Assembly: GCF_003050785.1 (NCBI RefSeq)
Contig: NZ_QAOH01000008.1
Span: 1-64,000, forward strand
DNA length: 64,000 bases
Source: Celeribacter persicus
Lineage (GTDB): Bacteria > Pseudomonadota > Alphaproteobacteria > Rhodobacterales > Rhodobacteraceae
Direction of reading: 5' to 3'
In this document: positions 53,713-62,972 of the stretch, piece after piece
How positions within the stretch are numbered: position 1 is the stretch's first letter
How the letters are laid out: the number at the start of each line of letters is the position of its first letter
The notes under the pieces: model-generated
Told to the model about the DNA's origin: nothing
The model's database searches: none
Seen by the model: only the letters and a program-made list of their open reading frames with translations
Made by a program: the position numbers and the translations under genes

Positions 53713-55458
53713 TCAGGCCTCCGCAGCGTCTTCGAGACGGAGCTGTACAGACTGCCGCCCGCCCCATGTGTTGAGTTCGAGCCGGCCCGCAAGGTGAAAC
53801 CGCGCGCCGCCATGGCGTTCGAGCGTCGGGCCGAGCGGGCTGTCGAAAGCGCCGAAACAAATGGCGTCAAGCCGGGGGCCTTGCCCTTCCGAGAAACTGA
53901 TTTTCAGGTGGTTTGCGCCGACCCGCTTGGCGAAATGGAGCGCGCAGGAGGGGAAGGCGAAACGCGGAGCCGGGGCGGATGCGCCATAGGGGCCGGCGGC
54001 CTCCAATTGGGCGATCAACTCAGGTGTGGCGGCGCCGGGCATGAGCAAGCCATCGAGTTTCAGGTCCGACGGTCCCATCTCTCCTGCCCCCTGCTTTGCC
54101 AGAAGTTCGGCCAGCCGTTCCATCGCGGGTTCCAACTGGTCGCGCATCACGGTGAGACCGGCGGCCATCTTGTGCCCGCCGCCCTTGACCAAAAGCCCCT
54201 CAGCGGCGAGGCGCTGGATCGAGGCCCCGAGATCGACGCCCGACACGGACCGCCCGGAGCCTTTGCCGACGCCATCCTCATCGAAACCGATGACCACGGC
54301 GGGGCGGTTTGTGGCCTCCTTGAGACGGGAAGCGACGATGCCGACGACGCCGGGATGCCAGCCGTTTCCGGCGGCCCAGACCAGCGGGGCGTCGAGCCCG
54401 CGCTGTTCCGCTTGCAACAGCGCCTCGTCGCGCACGGCGCTCTCAATCTCGCGGCGCTCGGTGTTGAGCGCGTCGAGCCGTTCGGCCAAGGCCTGTGCCT
54501 CATGCGGGTCGTCGGTGGAGAGAAGGCGCGCGCCGAGGTCGGCGGCCCCGATCCGCCCTCCGGCGTTGATCCGGGGGCCCAAAAGGAAGCCGAGGGAATA
54601 GGACGTGGGGGCCGTGTCCATCCGCGCGACATCGGCAAGCGCGCGCAGGCCGATGCGATTACGCTGCGCCATGACTTTGAGACCTTGCCGGACGAGCGCA
54701 CGGTTCACCCCGATCAGGGGGGCGACATCGGCGACGGTGGCCAGTGCCACGAGGTCGAGCATGGCCATGAGATCGGGGCCTTTTTGCCCGTCGGCGCGCA
54801 TTTGCCGTCCGACCTCGACCAGCATGAGAAACACGACGGAGGCGGCGCAGAGATGTGCCAGATCGCCGCTTTCGTCCTGTCGGTTCGGGTTCACCACGGC
54901 CACACAGTCGGGCAGGGTCTCGCCGCCCAGGTGGTGATCCAGAATCACGACATCCGCATTCTTTGCGGCGGCGATGGCATCATGCGAAAGCGTACCGCAA
55001 TCGACACAGACGATCAGGTCGTGGTCGCGGGCAAGCCCCTCCATCGCGGGCTCATTGGGACCATAGCCCTCGTCGATCCGGTCGGGGATATAGAGCGTCG
55101 CAGGGCGGCCCATCTGGCGCAGCCATGTGATCAAAAGCCCCGCCGAGGTGCCACCATCCACATCGTAATCGGCGAACACCGCGATTTTCTCGCCGCGTTT
55201 CACGGCGTCCAGAAAACGCGTGGCGGCCACGCCCATGTCCTTGAGTGTGAGAGGGTCCGGTAAAAGATCCTTGAGTTTCGGATCGAGGAATTGCGCGGCC
55301 TCTTCCGGAGCCACGCCACGCCGGGCAAGCGTTTGGCACAGGGCCAGAGGCAGACGGGTCTGCTGCGCCAGAAGCTCCGCCTGACGATCGAGATCGGCGG
55401 AGGGGCCGATCCAGCGACGGCCGGTGAGAGAAGCGGAGACATTGAGAAAATCGGTCAT
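53713..55458 (-). CDS. recJ: Single-stranded-DNA-specific exonuclease RecJ
   Basis: The 581-residue 5'-3' exonuclease acts in recombination and mismatch repair. The DHH core is intact: FADYDVDGGTSAG with D97, D99 and D101, VDCG near 152, and VILDHHLGGE with DHH at 174-176. The DHHA1 part carries KGGGHKMAAGLTV. Length matches the family. Its start overlaps the isochorismatase-like gene by four bases. Confidence 0.95.
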   Translation of the reverse strand: MTDFLNVSASLTGRRWIGPSADLDRQAELLAQQTRLPLALCQTLARRGVAPEEAAQFLDPKLKDLLPDPLTLKDMGVAATRFLDAVKRGEKIAVFADYDVDGGTSAGLLITWLRQMGRPATLYIPDRIDEGYGPNEPAMEGLARDHDLIVCVDCGTLSHDAIAAAKNADVVILDHHLGGETLPDCVAVVNPNRQDESGDLAHLCAASVVFLMLVEVGRQMRADGQKGPDLMAMLDLVALATVADVAPLIGVNRALVRQGLKVMAQRNRIGLRALADVARMDTAPTSYSLGFLLGPRINAGGRIGAADLGARLLSTDDPHEAQALAERLDALNTERREIESAVRDEALLQAEQRGLDAPLVWAAGNGWHPGVVGIVASRLKEATNRPAVVIGFDEDGVGKGSGRSVSGVDLGASIQRLAAEGLLVKGGGHKMAAGLTVMRDQLEPAMERLAELLAKQGAGEMGPSDLKLDGLLMPGAATPELIAQLEAAGPYGASAPAPRFAFPSCALHFAKRVGANHLKISFSEGQGPRLDAICFGAFDSPLGPTLERHGGARFHLAGRLELNTWGGRQSVQLRLEDAAEA

Positions 55459-56000
55459 ATCCCGACTATATCGCCGACGGAGCGGGCGGATGCAAACTCG
55501 CCGTGCAGATGACTGACGGCGCTGTTGTGAATCTCTTCGGCGTTCATGGCGGGCAGGGCAGCCCAGGAGGTGTCCGCATTGGCCGCAAAGGCGGCGCAGG
55601 CGTCATGGGCCAGCGTGACGGAAAAGCCGAGATTGGCCGCCATGCGGGTGGTGGTGGACACGCAATGCGGGGTCGTGAGCCCACAGATCACCAGATACGT
55701 TTCGCCGAGTGCGGTGAGCCGGGATTCGAGATCGGTGCCGATGAAGGCGGAATTGACGGATTTCTCAAGGATGGCTTCACCCGGTTTCGGTGTGACCTCG
55801 GGTTTGAAGGTCAGGCCCGTGCCGGAGAGGGGCGAGCCGGGCGTTTTCGAGACATGGCGGATGTGAATGACGGTCCAGCCGGTGGCGCGGGCGTGGATCA
55901 AAAGCCGCCCGGCATTGGCTTCGGCATCTGGATTGTTGCGTGCGCCCCATACGGGATCGTTGAAGCCGGTTTGAATGTCGATGAGGATCAGTGCGGTCAT
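55455..56000 (-). CDS. Isochorismatase-family cysteine hydrolase
   Basis: The 181-residue protein has the family core: ALILIDIQTGFNDPVWG with the catalytic Asp8, EKSVNSAFIGTDLESRLTAL with the lysine, and VICGLTTPHCVSTTTRMAA with the nucleophilic Cys. It could be a nicotinamidase-like or other amide hydrolase; the substrate is unknown. It sits between glpX and recJ, behind a terminator. Confidence 0.9.
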   Translation of the reverse strand: MTALILIDIQTGFNDPVWGARNNPDAEANAGRLLIHARATGWTVIHIRHVSKTPGSPLSGTGLTFKPEVTPKPGEAILEKSVNSAFIGTDLESRLTALGETYLVICGLTTPHCVSTTTRMAANLGFSVTLAHDACAAFAANADTSWAALPAMNAEEIHNSAVSHLHGEFASARSVGDIVGI

Positions 56001-56001
56001 G

Positions 56002-56034
56002 AAAAACTCCCGCCAGCGTCGGGCTGGCGGGAGT
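56002..56034 (-). terminator. Terminator after glpX (minus strand)
   Basis: CTCCCGCCAGC and GCTGGCGGGAG are perfect inverted copies around a five-base loop, with TTTTT following on the minus strand. Confidence 0.88.
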
Positions 56035-56084
56035 GATCTTGGCGGGTCTTACCGGTGAGGGCAACGCCCCGATCCGCGTTAAGA

Positions 56085-57059
56085 TCAGTCCTGACGCGGC
56101 TTGGTCGGGTTGCGATAGGTCATGCGACGGATCGAACCGGTTTTCGACCGCATCAGGATGGTTTCCGTGGTGAGGAAGCCCGGTTCGCGTTTGATGCCGT
56201 GGACGATGGAGCCGTTGGTCACGCCGGTGGCGGCGAAGATTACATCGGAGGTGACGAGTTCATCGCGCGCGTAAATCTTGTCAAGATCGGTGATGCCCGC
56301 CTTGGCGGCGCGGCCCCGTTCGTCATCGTTGCGGAACAACAGCTTGCCCCACATCTGGCCGCCCATGCATTTCAGTGCGGAAGCCGCGAGCACACCCTCG
56401 GGCGCGCCGCCGGACCCCATGTACATGTCGATGCCGGTGGAGGGCTCGGCACAGTGGATGACCCCCGCGACGTCGCCATCGGTGATCATGCGGATTGCGG
56501 CGCCGGTGGCGCGCAGCTCGGCGAGCATCTCTTCGTGACGGGGACGTTCGAGCACGCAGAGCGTGATGTCCTTCGGTGCGACACCCTTGGCCTTGGCCAG
56601 CGCTTCGACGCGCTCGGTCGGGGTCATGTCGAGGGAGACGACGTCTTTCGGATAGCCCGGCCCGATGGCGAGCTTTTCCATGTAGACGTCGGGGGCGTGC
56701 AGAAGCGTGCCGCGCGGGGCCATGGCGATCACGGTGAGTGCGTTCGGCATGTCTTTCGCGGTGAGCGTGGTGCCTTCGAGCGGGTCGAGGGCGATGTCGA
56801 CGGCCGGGCCGTTGCCGTTGCCGACATTCTCGCCGATGTAGAGCATGGGGGCTTCGTCGCGCTCGCCCTCGCCGATGACCACGACGCCCTGAATGTCGAG
56901 CTTGTTGAGCTGATCGCGCATGGCGTTGACGGCGGCCTGGTCGGCGGCTTTCTCATCGCCGTGACCGACGTAATCGGCAGAGGCGATGGCGGCCTGTTCC
57001 GCCACGCGGGCGAGGCCAAGGGAGAGCATACGGTCGAAGAAATTGGGCGCTTGCGACAT
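56085..57059 (-). CDS. glpX: Fructose-1,6-bisphosphatase class II
   Basis: The 324-residue enzyme removes the 1-phosphate from fructose-1,6-bisphosphate in gluconeogenesis. It starts MSQAPNFFDRMLSLGLARVA. GEGERDEAPMLYIGE and ALDPLEGTTLTAKD carry the metal and phosphate site; SGGAPEGVLAASALKCMGG is also typical. Gene order hom-glpX-recJ is usual for Rhodobacterales. The frame is open upstream, but family similarity begins at the ATG at 57059. Confidence 0.95.
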   Translation of the reverse strand: MSQAPNFFDRMLSLGLARVAEQAAIASADYVGHGDEKAADQAAVNAMRDQLNKLDIQGVVVIGEGERDEAPMLYIGENVGNGNGPAVDIALDPLEGTTLTAKDMPNALTVIAMAPRGTLLHAPDVYMEKLAIGPGYPKDVVSLDMTPTERVEALAKAKGVAPKDITLCVLERPRHEEMLAELRATGAAIRMITDGDVAGVIHCAEPSTGIDMYMGSGGAPEGVLAASALKCMGGQMWGKLLFRNDDERGRAAKAGITDLDKIYARDELVTSDVIFAATGVTNGSIVHGIKREPGFLTTETILMRSKTGSIRRMTYRNPTKPRQD

Positions 57060-57239
57060 GAGTCTTACGGGTCCTTTTCGGGCGGACGGAGATTTTTGTT
57101 CCTCTTCATGACCACATGTTCCGGGGCGGGGCAAGGCGGGCGCGGGCCTGTGTGCGCTAACACCTGAATTGTTTGCGCTAACGCATTGGCGCAGCGTAAC
57201 AATTTCGCGTCGCTTGGGTAAAATTTTCATGTTGAAGCG

Positions 57240-57266
57240 CAAAAAGAGGCCGCGGAAGCGGCTCCT
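57240..57266 (-). terminator. Terminator after hom (minus strand)
   Basis: On the minus strand GAGCCGC-TTCC-GCGGCCTC is followed by TTTTTG. It lies between hom and glpX, so glpX probably also has its own promoter. Confidence 0.7.
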
Positions 57267-57291
57267 TGAAACCTTACCGGGCCGGGTGGGA

Positions 57292-58602
57292 TCAGACGTT
57301 TTCGATGCGGATCGCGACCGGCTCGGAGGCCAGCACGGAAGTGGCTTTCATACCTTCGAGCGCGGCATCGAGTGAGGCGCGGGAGGTGGCGTCGGTGACG
57401 ATGAGCACGGGGGCGACCTCGGGGTTGGCGTCCTGGCCGTATTGCCGCATCCGGTCGATGGAGACGCCCGCATCGCCCAACGCGGCGGCGATTTTCGCCA
57501 GCGCACCGGGTTTGTCCAGAAGCGACATGCGCAGGTAGAAGGGAGCGGGGGTGGCGGCCACGGCAGGGATGGCTTTCTCAAGGGCTGCGGCGGGCACACC
57601 GAAGGTCGGCACGCGGATGCCACGGGCAATATCGAGCACGTCGGACATGACGGCGGAGGCGGTGGGGCCTTCACCTGCACCCGCGCCGCGCAGCACGATC
57701 TGGCCGACCTCGTCGCCTTCGAGCACCACCATGTTGGTGGCATTTTCCAACTGGCCGAGGGGAGAGAGTGCGGGCACGAGGCAGGGAGTCATGCGCTGTT
57801 CAAGGCCCCGGCCGGTCATCTGGGCGATGCCCAGAAGTTTGATACGATAGCCCATGTCGGCGGCGTGGCGGATGTCCTCGATGGTGATGCGTTCGATCCC
57901 TTCGAGCACCATATTGTCGAAATCCACCTGCGTGCCAAACCCGATGGCGGCCAGAAGCGCCAGTTTATGCCCGGCGTCGATCCCGCCCACGTCGAGAGTC
58001 GGATCGGCTTCGAGATAGCCGAGAGCCTTGGCGGCCGCGAAGACCTCGTCATAGCTGAGGCCCTCGTTCTCCATCCGGGTCAGGATGTAGTTGCAGGTGC
58101 CGTTCATCACGCCCGCAATGCGTTCGATCCGGTTGCCGGCAAGGCCCTCGGTCAGCGCCTTGATCACCGGGATGCCGCCTGCGACGGCAGCCTCGAAGCG
58201 CAGCACGGCGCCTTTCGCCTCGGCCTTCTCGGCCAGCATCTGGCCGTGATGGGCAAGCATGGCCTTGTTGGCGGTGACGACATCCTTGCCAACGGCGAGC
58301 GCGGCCTCAGTCGCAGCTTTGGCGGGGCCGTCGGAGCCGCCCATGAGTTCGACGAAAAGATCGACATCCTCGCGAAGCGCAAGCGCGACCGGGTCGTCCT
58401 CCCAGGCATAGCCGGAAATATCCACGCCGCGGTCCTTGTCGCGCGAGCGGGCGGAGACGGCGGTGATCACCACGGGACGACCGCTGCGTTCGGCAATCAG
58501 ATTGGCCTTGCGCTGAATGATCTTGATCACGCCTACGCCGACGGTGCCAAGACCTGCAATGCCGAGGCGCAGGGGGGCTTGGGGTGACGTTGATTTCGGC
58601 AT
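57292..58602 (-). CDS. hom: Homoserine dehydrogenase
   Basis: The 436-residue enzyme reduces aspartate semialdehyde to homoserine for threonine and methionine synthesis. The N-terminal NAD(P) site is GIAGLGTVGVGVIKIIQ. The catalytic region has GIPVIKALTEGLAGNRIERI and GVMNGTCNYILTRMENEG, with LGYLEADPTLDVGGIDAGHK. A C-terminal ACT domain from about 350 (YLRMSLLDKPGALAKIAAAL) suggests feedback control by threonine. Confidence 0.95.
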   Translation of the reverse strand: MPKSTSPQAPLRLGIAGLGTVGVGVIKIIQRKANLIAERSGRPVVITAVSARSRDKDRGVDISGYAWEDDPVALALREDVDLFVELMGGSDGPAKAATEAALAVGKDVVTANKAMLAHHGQMLAEKAEAKGAVLRFEAAVAGGIPVIKALTEGLAGNRIERIAGVMNGTCNYILTRMENEGLSYDEVFAAAKALGYLEADPTLDVGGIDAGHKLALLAAIGFGTQVDFDNMVLEGIERITIEDIRHAADMGYRIKLLGIAQMTGRGLEQRMTPCLVPALSPLGQLENATNMVVLEGDEVGQIVLRGAGAGEGPTASAVMSDVLDIARGIRVPTFGVPAAALEKAIPAVAATPAPFYLRMSLLDKPGALAKIAAALGDAGVSIDRMRQYGQDANPEVAPVLIVTDATSRASLDAALEGMKATSVLASEPVAIRIENV

Positions 58603-58695
58603 GGGAGGCTCCGCTCAAGGATGTGTGAAAAAACCTGTCCGCCGTGATAGCGGCGAATACGGGGGGGTGCAACTGTCCGCCGCCGGGGCGAAGGC

Positions 58696-59010
58696 TCAAT
58701 TGTTGCGGGCAAGCGTGGCCAGAAGCCGCGCGCGGTCGGTTTCGTTCAACACGGCGGTGGTCGAGAGGGTTTGAGCGCGGGCAGTCAGCGCACGGGCGCG
58801 TGCCTCCGTGGTGGTGGCGGACTGCACCGCGCCGTCATATGCGGTGTCGTTGTCGACAGGGGCGAGCGCGGGTGTCGAGATCAGGGAGGGCCAGGGCAAC
58901 GAGGTGTCGGCGGAAGCGATCCGTCCTGACAGATCCGGGCGCTCGGCACAGGCGATCAACGCGGCCAGAGGCAGGGCGAGTAACGAAAGGCGAAAAGCGG
59001 AGCGCGTCAT
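58696..59010 (-). CDS. Small lipoprotein of unknown function
   Basis: The 104-residue product begins MTRSAFRLSLLALPLAALIA followed by C, a lipobox signal peptide. The mature part is rich in Ala, Thr and Ser with ATTTEARARALTARAQTL. It lies upstream of hom on the same strand, with about 90 bases between. The family is not recognised. Confidence 0.78.
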   Translation of the reverse strand: MTRSAFRLSLLALPLAALIACAERPDLSGRIASADTSLPWPSLISTPALAPVDNDTAYDGAVQSATTTEARARALTARAQTLSTTAVLNETDRARLLATLARNN

Positions 59011-59125
59011 GTGAAATCCGAAACCTGTTGCGAAGGGAGCTTACAGTGCGGCGCGGGCGGGGACAATGCGGCTTTCCCTTTGAGACGAGGCGGGCTAAAG
59101 CGGAAAGGCGTTGAAGGAGTATGCC

Positions 59126-59611
59126 ATGACCGCGATCCAATCCGATCTGTTTCTGACGCCCTCGCCGATGCGCCGGGGCAGCGCTGTGGCCTTGCTGGGC
59201 CTGCTGGGGGCGCTGCTGCTGCGGGTTGCGCTCGGCGCTGAGGAGATGGAGGGAGGCTGGATGGTCATGCTGATCGCCATGGCCGCGGCGGTGCTCTGGG
59301 TTGCCTGGCGTCTCTGGCAGGCGACGGGCGTGCGGCTCGTGCTCACGGAGGAGTATCTCAGAGAAGAGGGCGGGCGCGTTCTGTGTCGTCTCGACGAGAT
59401 CGAGAAGGTCGAACGCGGCACTTTTGCCTTCAAGCCGTCGAACGGGTTTCTGATCCGCCTGAAAACGTCGGGCGCGCGGGTCTGGGCGCCGGGGCTGTGG
59501 TGGCGCTTCGGGCGGCGTTTGGGAGTCGGTGGTGTAACCCCCGCAGGTCAGGGCAAGGCGATGGCGGATGTGATCGCGGCGCGGATCGGTGGGGCGGGGC
59601 GGATCGACTGA
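59126..59611 (+). CDS. Membrane protein of unknown function
   Basis: The 161-residue protein has two hydrophobic segments (AVALLGLLGALLLRVALG and MVMLIAMAAAVLWVAW). A PH-like cytoplasmic part follows (VLTEEYLREEGGRVLCRLDE; IRLKTSGARVWAPGLW). AAGGAG precedes the ATG at 59126 by seven bases. It resembles small bacterial PH-domain-like membrane proteins; this is a guess. Confidence 0.72.
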   Translation: MTAIQSDLFLTPSPMRRGSAVALLGLLGALLLRVALGAEEMEGGWMVMLIAMAAAVLWVAWRLWQATGVRLVLTEEYLREEGGRVLCRLDEIEKVERGTFAFKPSNGFLIRLKTSGARVWAPGLWWRFGRRLGVGGVTPAGQGKAMADVIAARIGGAGRID

Positions 59612-59629
59612 GGCGGTTGCGCCGGGGGA

Positions 59630-60352
59630 TTACCACCACCAGTAATAGCCGCCGCCGCCGTGACGATCAGACCCACCGCCGGAAGTGTTCGTCCCGGTGT
59701 TGGAGCCGCTTGTGTCGACGTCGCTGTCGTCGGAATCCTCATGGGTGGCATTGTTCACCTCTTCCGTGCCGTCGTCATAGATCACCTGAGAGGCGAAGCG
59801 CGGTTTCGTGGTCACGATATCGGCAAAGGCCATCTCCGGCAGGCCGACCCGGAACAAAGGCGTCCATGTGCGTTGGGTCTCCACGACCAGAACTTCCTCA
59901 CCATCGGCCAGAAGCGGCAGGCGGCTTTCGACCTGAGACAGAGAGCCATCGGTAAGTTTCGTGTAGCTGCCGGTCGCATAGGACCAGACCAGCTCGTGGC
60001 TTTCGTCGCCTTCGTCGTCGACGATGAACTTGACGGCGGAAACACGCATGTCGATGTCGCCATCGTTGTTGAGGAAGCGGTAAAGATCTGCGAGCCCCCC
60101 CATGAAGGTGTCGTCGATCGTGTCGGTTTGACGTGAGAGATAATCGGAGATGGTGTAATTTGCCTTATTCGCGCGCGCCTTGGCCTCGAAAGCGGCGAAG
60201 AAGGTATAGCAGAACATCAGGGTGATGATCAGTGCCGGCCCCACGAAGATGGCTTCGAGGGCGACCGAGCCGTCTTCGTCGCGGGAGAACCTGCGGGCGA
60301 AGGGGCGAAGGGGATTTTTCGGGAGAAACGGGTGAACGGAGAACATCATCAT
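59630..60352 (-). CDS. TadE/TadG-family pilus-assembly-like protein with Gly/Trp tail
   Basis: The protein of about 240 residues has a short basic start, then RDEDGSVALEAIFVGPALII, the class III prepilin-like segment of TadE proteins, which anchors it in the inner membrane. The rest is periplasmic. The C-terminus is unusual: an Asp/Ser/Thr-rich run ends in SGGGSDRHGGGGYYWWW. Three consecutive ATGs could start it; I used the first, after AGGGAG. It is the last of three tad-type genes. Confidence 0.85.
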   Translation of the reverse strand: MMMFSVHPFLPKNPLRPFARRFSRDEDGSVALEAIFVGPALIITLMFCYTFFAAFEAKARANKANYTISDYLSRQTDTIDDTFMGGLADLYRFLNNDGDIDMRVSAVKFIVDDEGDESHELVWSYATGSYTKLTDGSLSQVESRLPLLADGEEVLVVETQRTWTPLFRVGLPEMAFADIVTTKPRFASQVIYDDGTEEVNNATHEDSDDSDVDTSGSNTGTNTSGGGSDRHGGGGYYWWW

Positions 60353-60357
60353 CTCCC

Positions 60358-60903
60358 TTAGCTGTTGGGTTCGTTCACGAAACCGGAGGTGGCCACGATG
60401 GCGTAGCCGGAGCCTTCGGTCCGTTGCATGGCGGCCCCGAGCCAGGTGGTCGGAAAGATCGGATCGACGTTGACGCAGGCGCGTACCAGCATGAGCTCGT
60501 TTTCCCCGCCGTCCGAGAAGGTTGTGGAGGGAACTACATTGGCGGAGCGGTCGATGCATTCGGCGATGTAGGTTGGGCGGGAGAAATTCCACGCATCGAC
60601 CGGTTCGAGCGCGATGTGAATATTGTCCTCGCACTTGCGCACGTAGCGGGAGTATTCGCAGGTGGCCGCTTTCAGTGACTGAAGCGTGACATTTGGCATA
60701 TTCCCGAGGCGCACATCACGCACAGCCCGGTCGAGGCCGCGGTCCAGCATGGAGGAAGAGACGGTATAATAGCCGATCTCATAACCGCCCATGATGATAA
60801 AGGCGAAGATCGGAAAGATCAGAACGAATTCGATGGTCGAATTGCCGTCCTCATTGCGGGCGTGACGTCGGCGAACCCGGTTCAGTTTGCGCAGGAGTTT
60901 CAT
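60358..60903 (-). CDS. TadE-family protein
   Basis: The 181-residue protein has the TadE_TadG-type start RRHARNEDGNSTIEFVLIFP and a hydrophobic segment (IFAFIIMGGYEIGYYTV). A periplasmic part with several cysteines follows (ATCEYSRYVRKCEDN). It overlaps the upstream VWA gene by four bases. These proteins are pseudopilin-like parts of the Tad (Flp pilus) machinery, but no tad secretion ATPase is near. Confidence 0.88.
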   Translation of the reverse strand: MKLLRKLNRVRRRHARNEDGNSTIEFVLIFPIFAFIIMGGYEIGYYTVSSSMLDRGLDRAVRDVRLGNMPNVTLQSLKAATCEYSRYVRKCEDNIHIALEPVDAWNFSRPTYIAECIDRSANVVPSTTFSDGGENELMLVRACVNVDPIFPTTWLGAAMQRTEGSGYAIVATSGFVNEPNS

Positions 60904-62609
60904 TCGACCAGCCTCAGTTCGGTGATTTTGCTCGCGATGGCGGAGAAAGCCTCGGAAATTTCAACCCCGTCTACGTCATAGTAATGCGCATCCGAGGAAG
61001 CGCAGGATTGCAGAACCTGCTGGCCCGCGCTCGGGGCCTCGAAACCGATGGCGAAGATGATGATGCCTGCCTCTTTGGCGGCGGTGCAAATCTCATTCAG
61101 ACGGTTGTTCTTGGTCGAGGTGCCGTAGCTGATGCGTGTTTTGTCCCGCCAGTCGTAATAGTCGTCGCTGTCGCCGGAGGCGAGGTAGCGGGCATAGGCA
61201 TGGTTGTAGACGGTCATCTCCGACCAGACTTCGGCCCATGTCATTTCCCGGATGTTGCCGGAGGCGAGCGTGTAGGGCAGCGAGGTCGAGACGTTTTTGT
61301 TGTCGATGCGGGTGTAGCGCATGGTGGTGGTGCAGTTGTAACCGTAATAATAGGAGCAACTGGTACGTTCCGCGCTGACGTAGATGCGACCGTTTGTGTC
61401 CTCGTAAACGCCGGTCGATTCGTCGTCGTCGCGATAGGGGTCGGGAATGAGATACTGGTTGGTGTGAGATCCGTCCGTCATCACCACCATGTATTTCTGG
61501 GCATCCGCATTGGCGGCCGGGTGGGCGCTGGCCGTGGTGCCTGCGGTCACGGTTTGCGCGCTCTCATCAAGCAGGGCCGCGCCCCATTTCACGCCAAGGT
61601 CGATCGAGGTGTTGCCATTGGCCGTGAGCGACTGAATGAATGTGTCGATGGTTGATTTGTCGTTGGAGAACGGCAGGATTTCACGACTGCTTTCCGGGGG
61701 GCAGGTTTCCTGCGACAGGGCCATATCGAGATTGTTCCAGTCCGAACTGAAAGCATCGAAATCCATCGTCTGATCATAATAGCGTCCGGTTCCGCCGGAG
61801 GCATAATCTATTGCCGTCGTCGAGAAATCGTCTTCTTCGAAATTGATGCAGTGGGATTGGTGATGCGCATTCAGCAGGTCGAGCTTGTCGAGAATGCTGC
61901 GACCGGCATTCACCTGTGTGGCATAGGGGATGACCGAAATCGCGATCTCGTCGCTTGCGGCATTCTCGAAAACGGTCTGGGTGAAATCTGTGGCCGCGGA
62001 TTTCAGGTTGCTCAGTCGGCTGTAGCTGTTCATCGACCCCGACACGTCGAGCACGAGGGAAATTTCCAGACCGGAGAGACCCTGTTCCGCAACGCTTTCG
62101 CTTGCCATGGAGAGGGAATCGACGGAGGCGAATTTCATGAAATAGGTGGGGATCGTGGCTGCGATCGAGGCGGAAACCTGACGTCCGTCGCCTAGCGGAA
62201 CAACGGAAATTTCATCTTCCAGCAAATATTGGCTCAGCCCAGCTTTCGCGAAATAGTCGATGATCACGTCCTTCGGATCGTTGGTGTTCTCGAGGTTGGT
62301 AGCCGCAAGTACGGCGCGGTCGAGCGTATTCTGCAATTCGGTTCGAAGCGTTTCATGACGCACGATGTCGATGCCGATCCCGGCCAGAAGCAGCAGGATG
62401 ACAAAGGAGAACAAACCAAAAATTGCGAGCGAGCCCTCCTCGTCGCGCATATGGCTCTGCGCATCGAGTTTGCGCAGGTGATGGGACGTGGCCCGCAAGA
62501 CTTCCGAGACCGGCGCGTGTCGCATGTTCTGACGCTCCGCGCGGCCGGTGGCATGGCCCCGGCCCGTGTAAAAATGCCCCGCTTCGCGGCGCGTGATCCT
62601 ATTCAACAT
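60900..62609 (-). CDS. TadG-like protein with von Willebrand factor A domain
   Basis: The 569-residue protein has an N-terminal basic part, then RDEEGSLAIFGLFSFVILLL, the TadE/G-type membrane segment with the RDEEG leader. A periplasmic VWA domain follows: ISLVLDVSGSMNSYSRL gives the MIDAS DXSXS, and MVVMTDGSHTNQ the later metal Asp. A long insertion with paired cysteines and tyrosines (CSYYYGYNC) lies before the final strands. GAGAG precedes the ATG at 62609. Confidence 0.9.
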   Translation of the reverse strand: MLNRITRREAGHFYTGRGHATGRAERQNMRHAPVSEVLRATSHHLRKLDAQSHMRDEEGSLAIFGLFSFVILLLLAGIGIDIVRHETLRTELQNTLDRAVLAATNLENTNDPKDVIIDYFAKAGLSQYLLEDEISVVPLGDGRQVSASIAATIPTYFMKFASVDSLSMASESVAEQGLSGLEISLVLDVSGSMNSYSRLSNLKSAATDFTQTVFENAASDEIAISVIPYATQVNAGRSILDKLDLLNAHHQSHCINFEEDDFSTTAIDYASGGTGRYYDQTMDFDAFSSDWNNLDMALSQETCPPESSREILPFSNDKSTIDTFIQSLTANGNTSIDLGVKWGAALLDESAQTVTAGTTASAHPAANADAQKYMVVMTDGSHTNQYLIPDPYRDDDESTGVYEDTNGRIYVSAERTSCSYYYGYNCTTTMRYTRIDNKNVSTSLPYTLASGNIREMTWAEVWSEMTVYNHAYARYLASGDSDDYYDWRDKTRISYGTSTKNNRLNEICTAAKEAGIIIFAIGFEAPSAGQQVLQSCASSDAHYYDVDGVEISEAFSAIASKITELRLVE

Positions 62610-62972
62610 GACACCGTCTCTCAATCGGAGTGGCGCCCCCATATTCCCCAGTGTGCATGGTGTCCGGCCGGGGTTGTCCCGTGCATGACAGACGCCACAC
62701 GCCGGTATTCTGATCCGCCGGAAACCACGGGTAAAGCACGGAAGGGCTCTGCCCTGAAATGGTCATATTGGGTGGTGCATCGCGGGAAAATTCCGGGAAA
62801 GCCATCGGGGGCTTTGGTGGCGCGTCTCGCGCGGTCTTGGTTTTGCCGCATTTCGACAAGATTGCGCCGAATTTGCGCCGTGATTTCGCCGTAATGCGAT
62901 TCGGAGCCGGTTTATGGACGTCCCCGTGCGGGGACTCTGGACGTTGCGCGGGCGAGGGGCGATACTCGCGCC
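62610..62972. other. 363-base divergent promoter region between tadG-like gene and dnaG
   Basis: No gene is visible. A small hairpin GTCCCCGTGCGGGGAC lies at about 62920-62935, near the dnaG start. Both promoters should be here. Confidence 0.5.
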
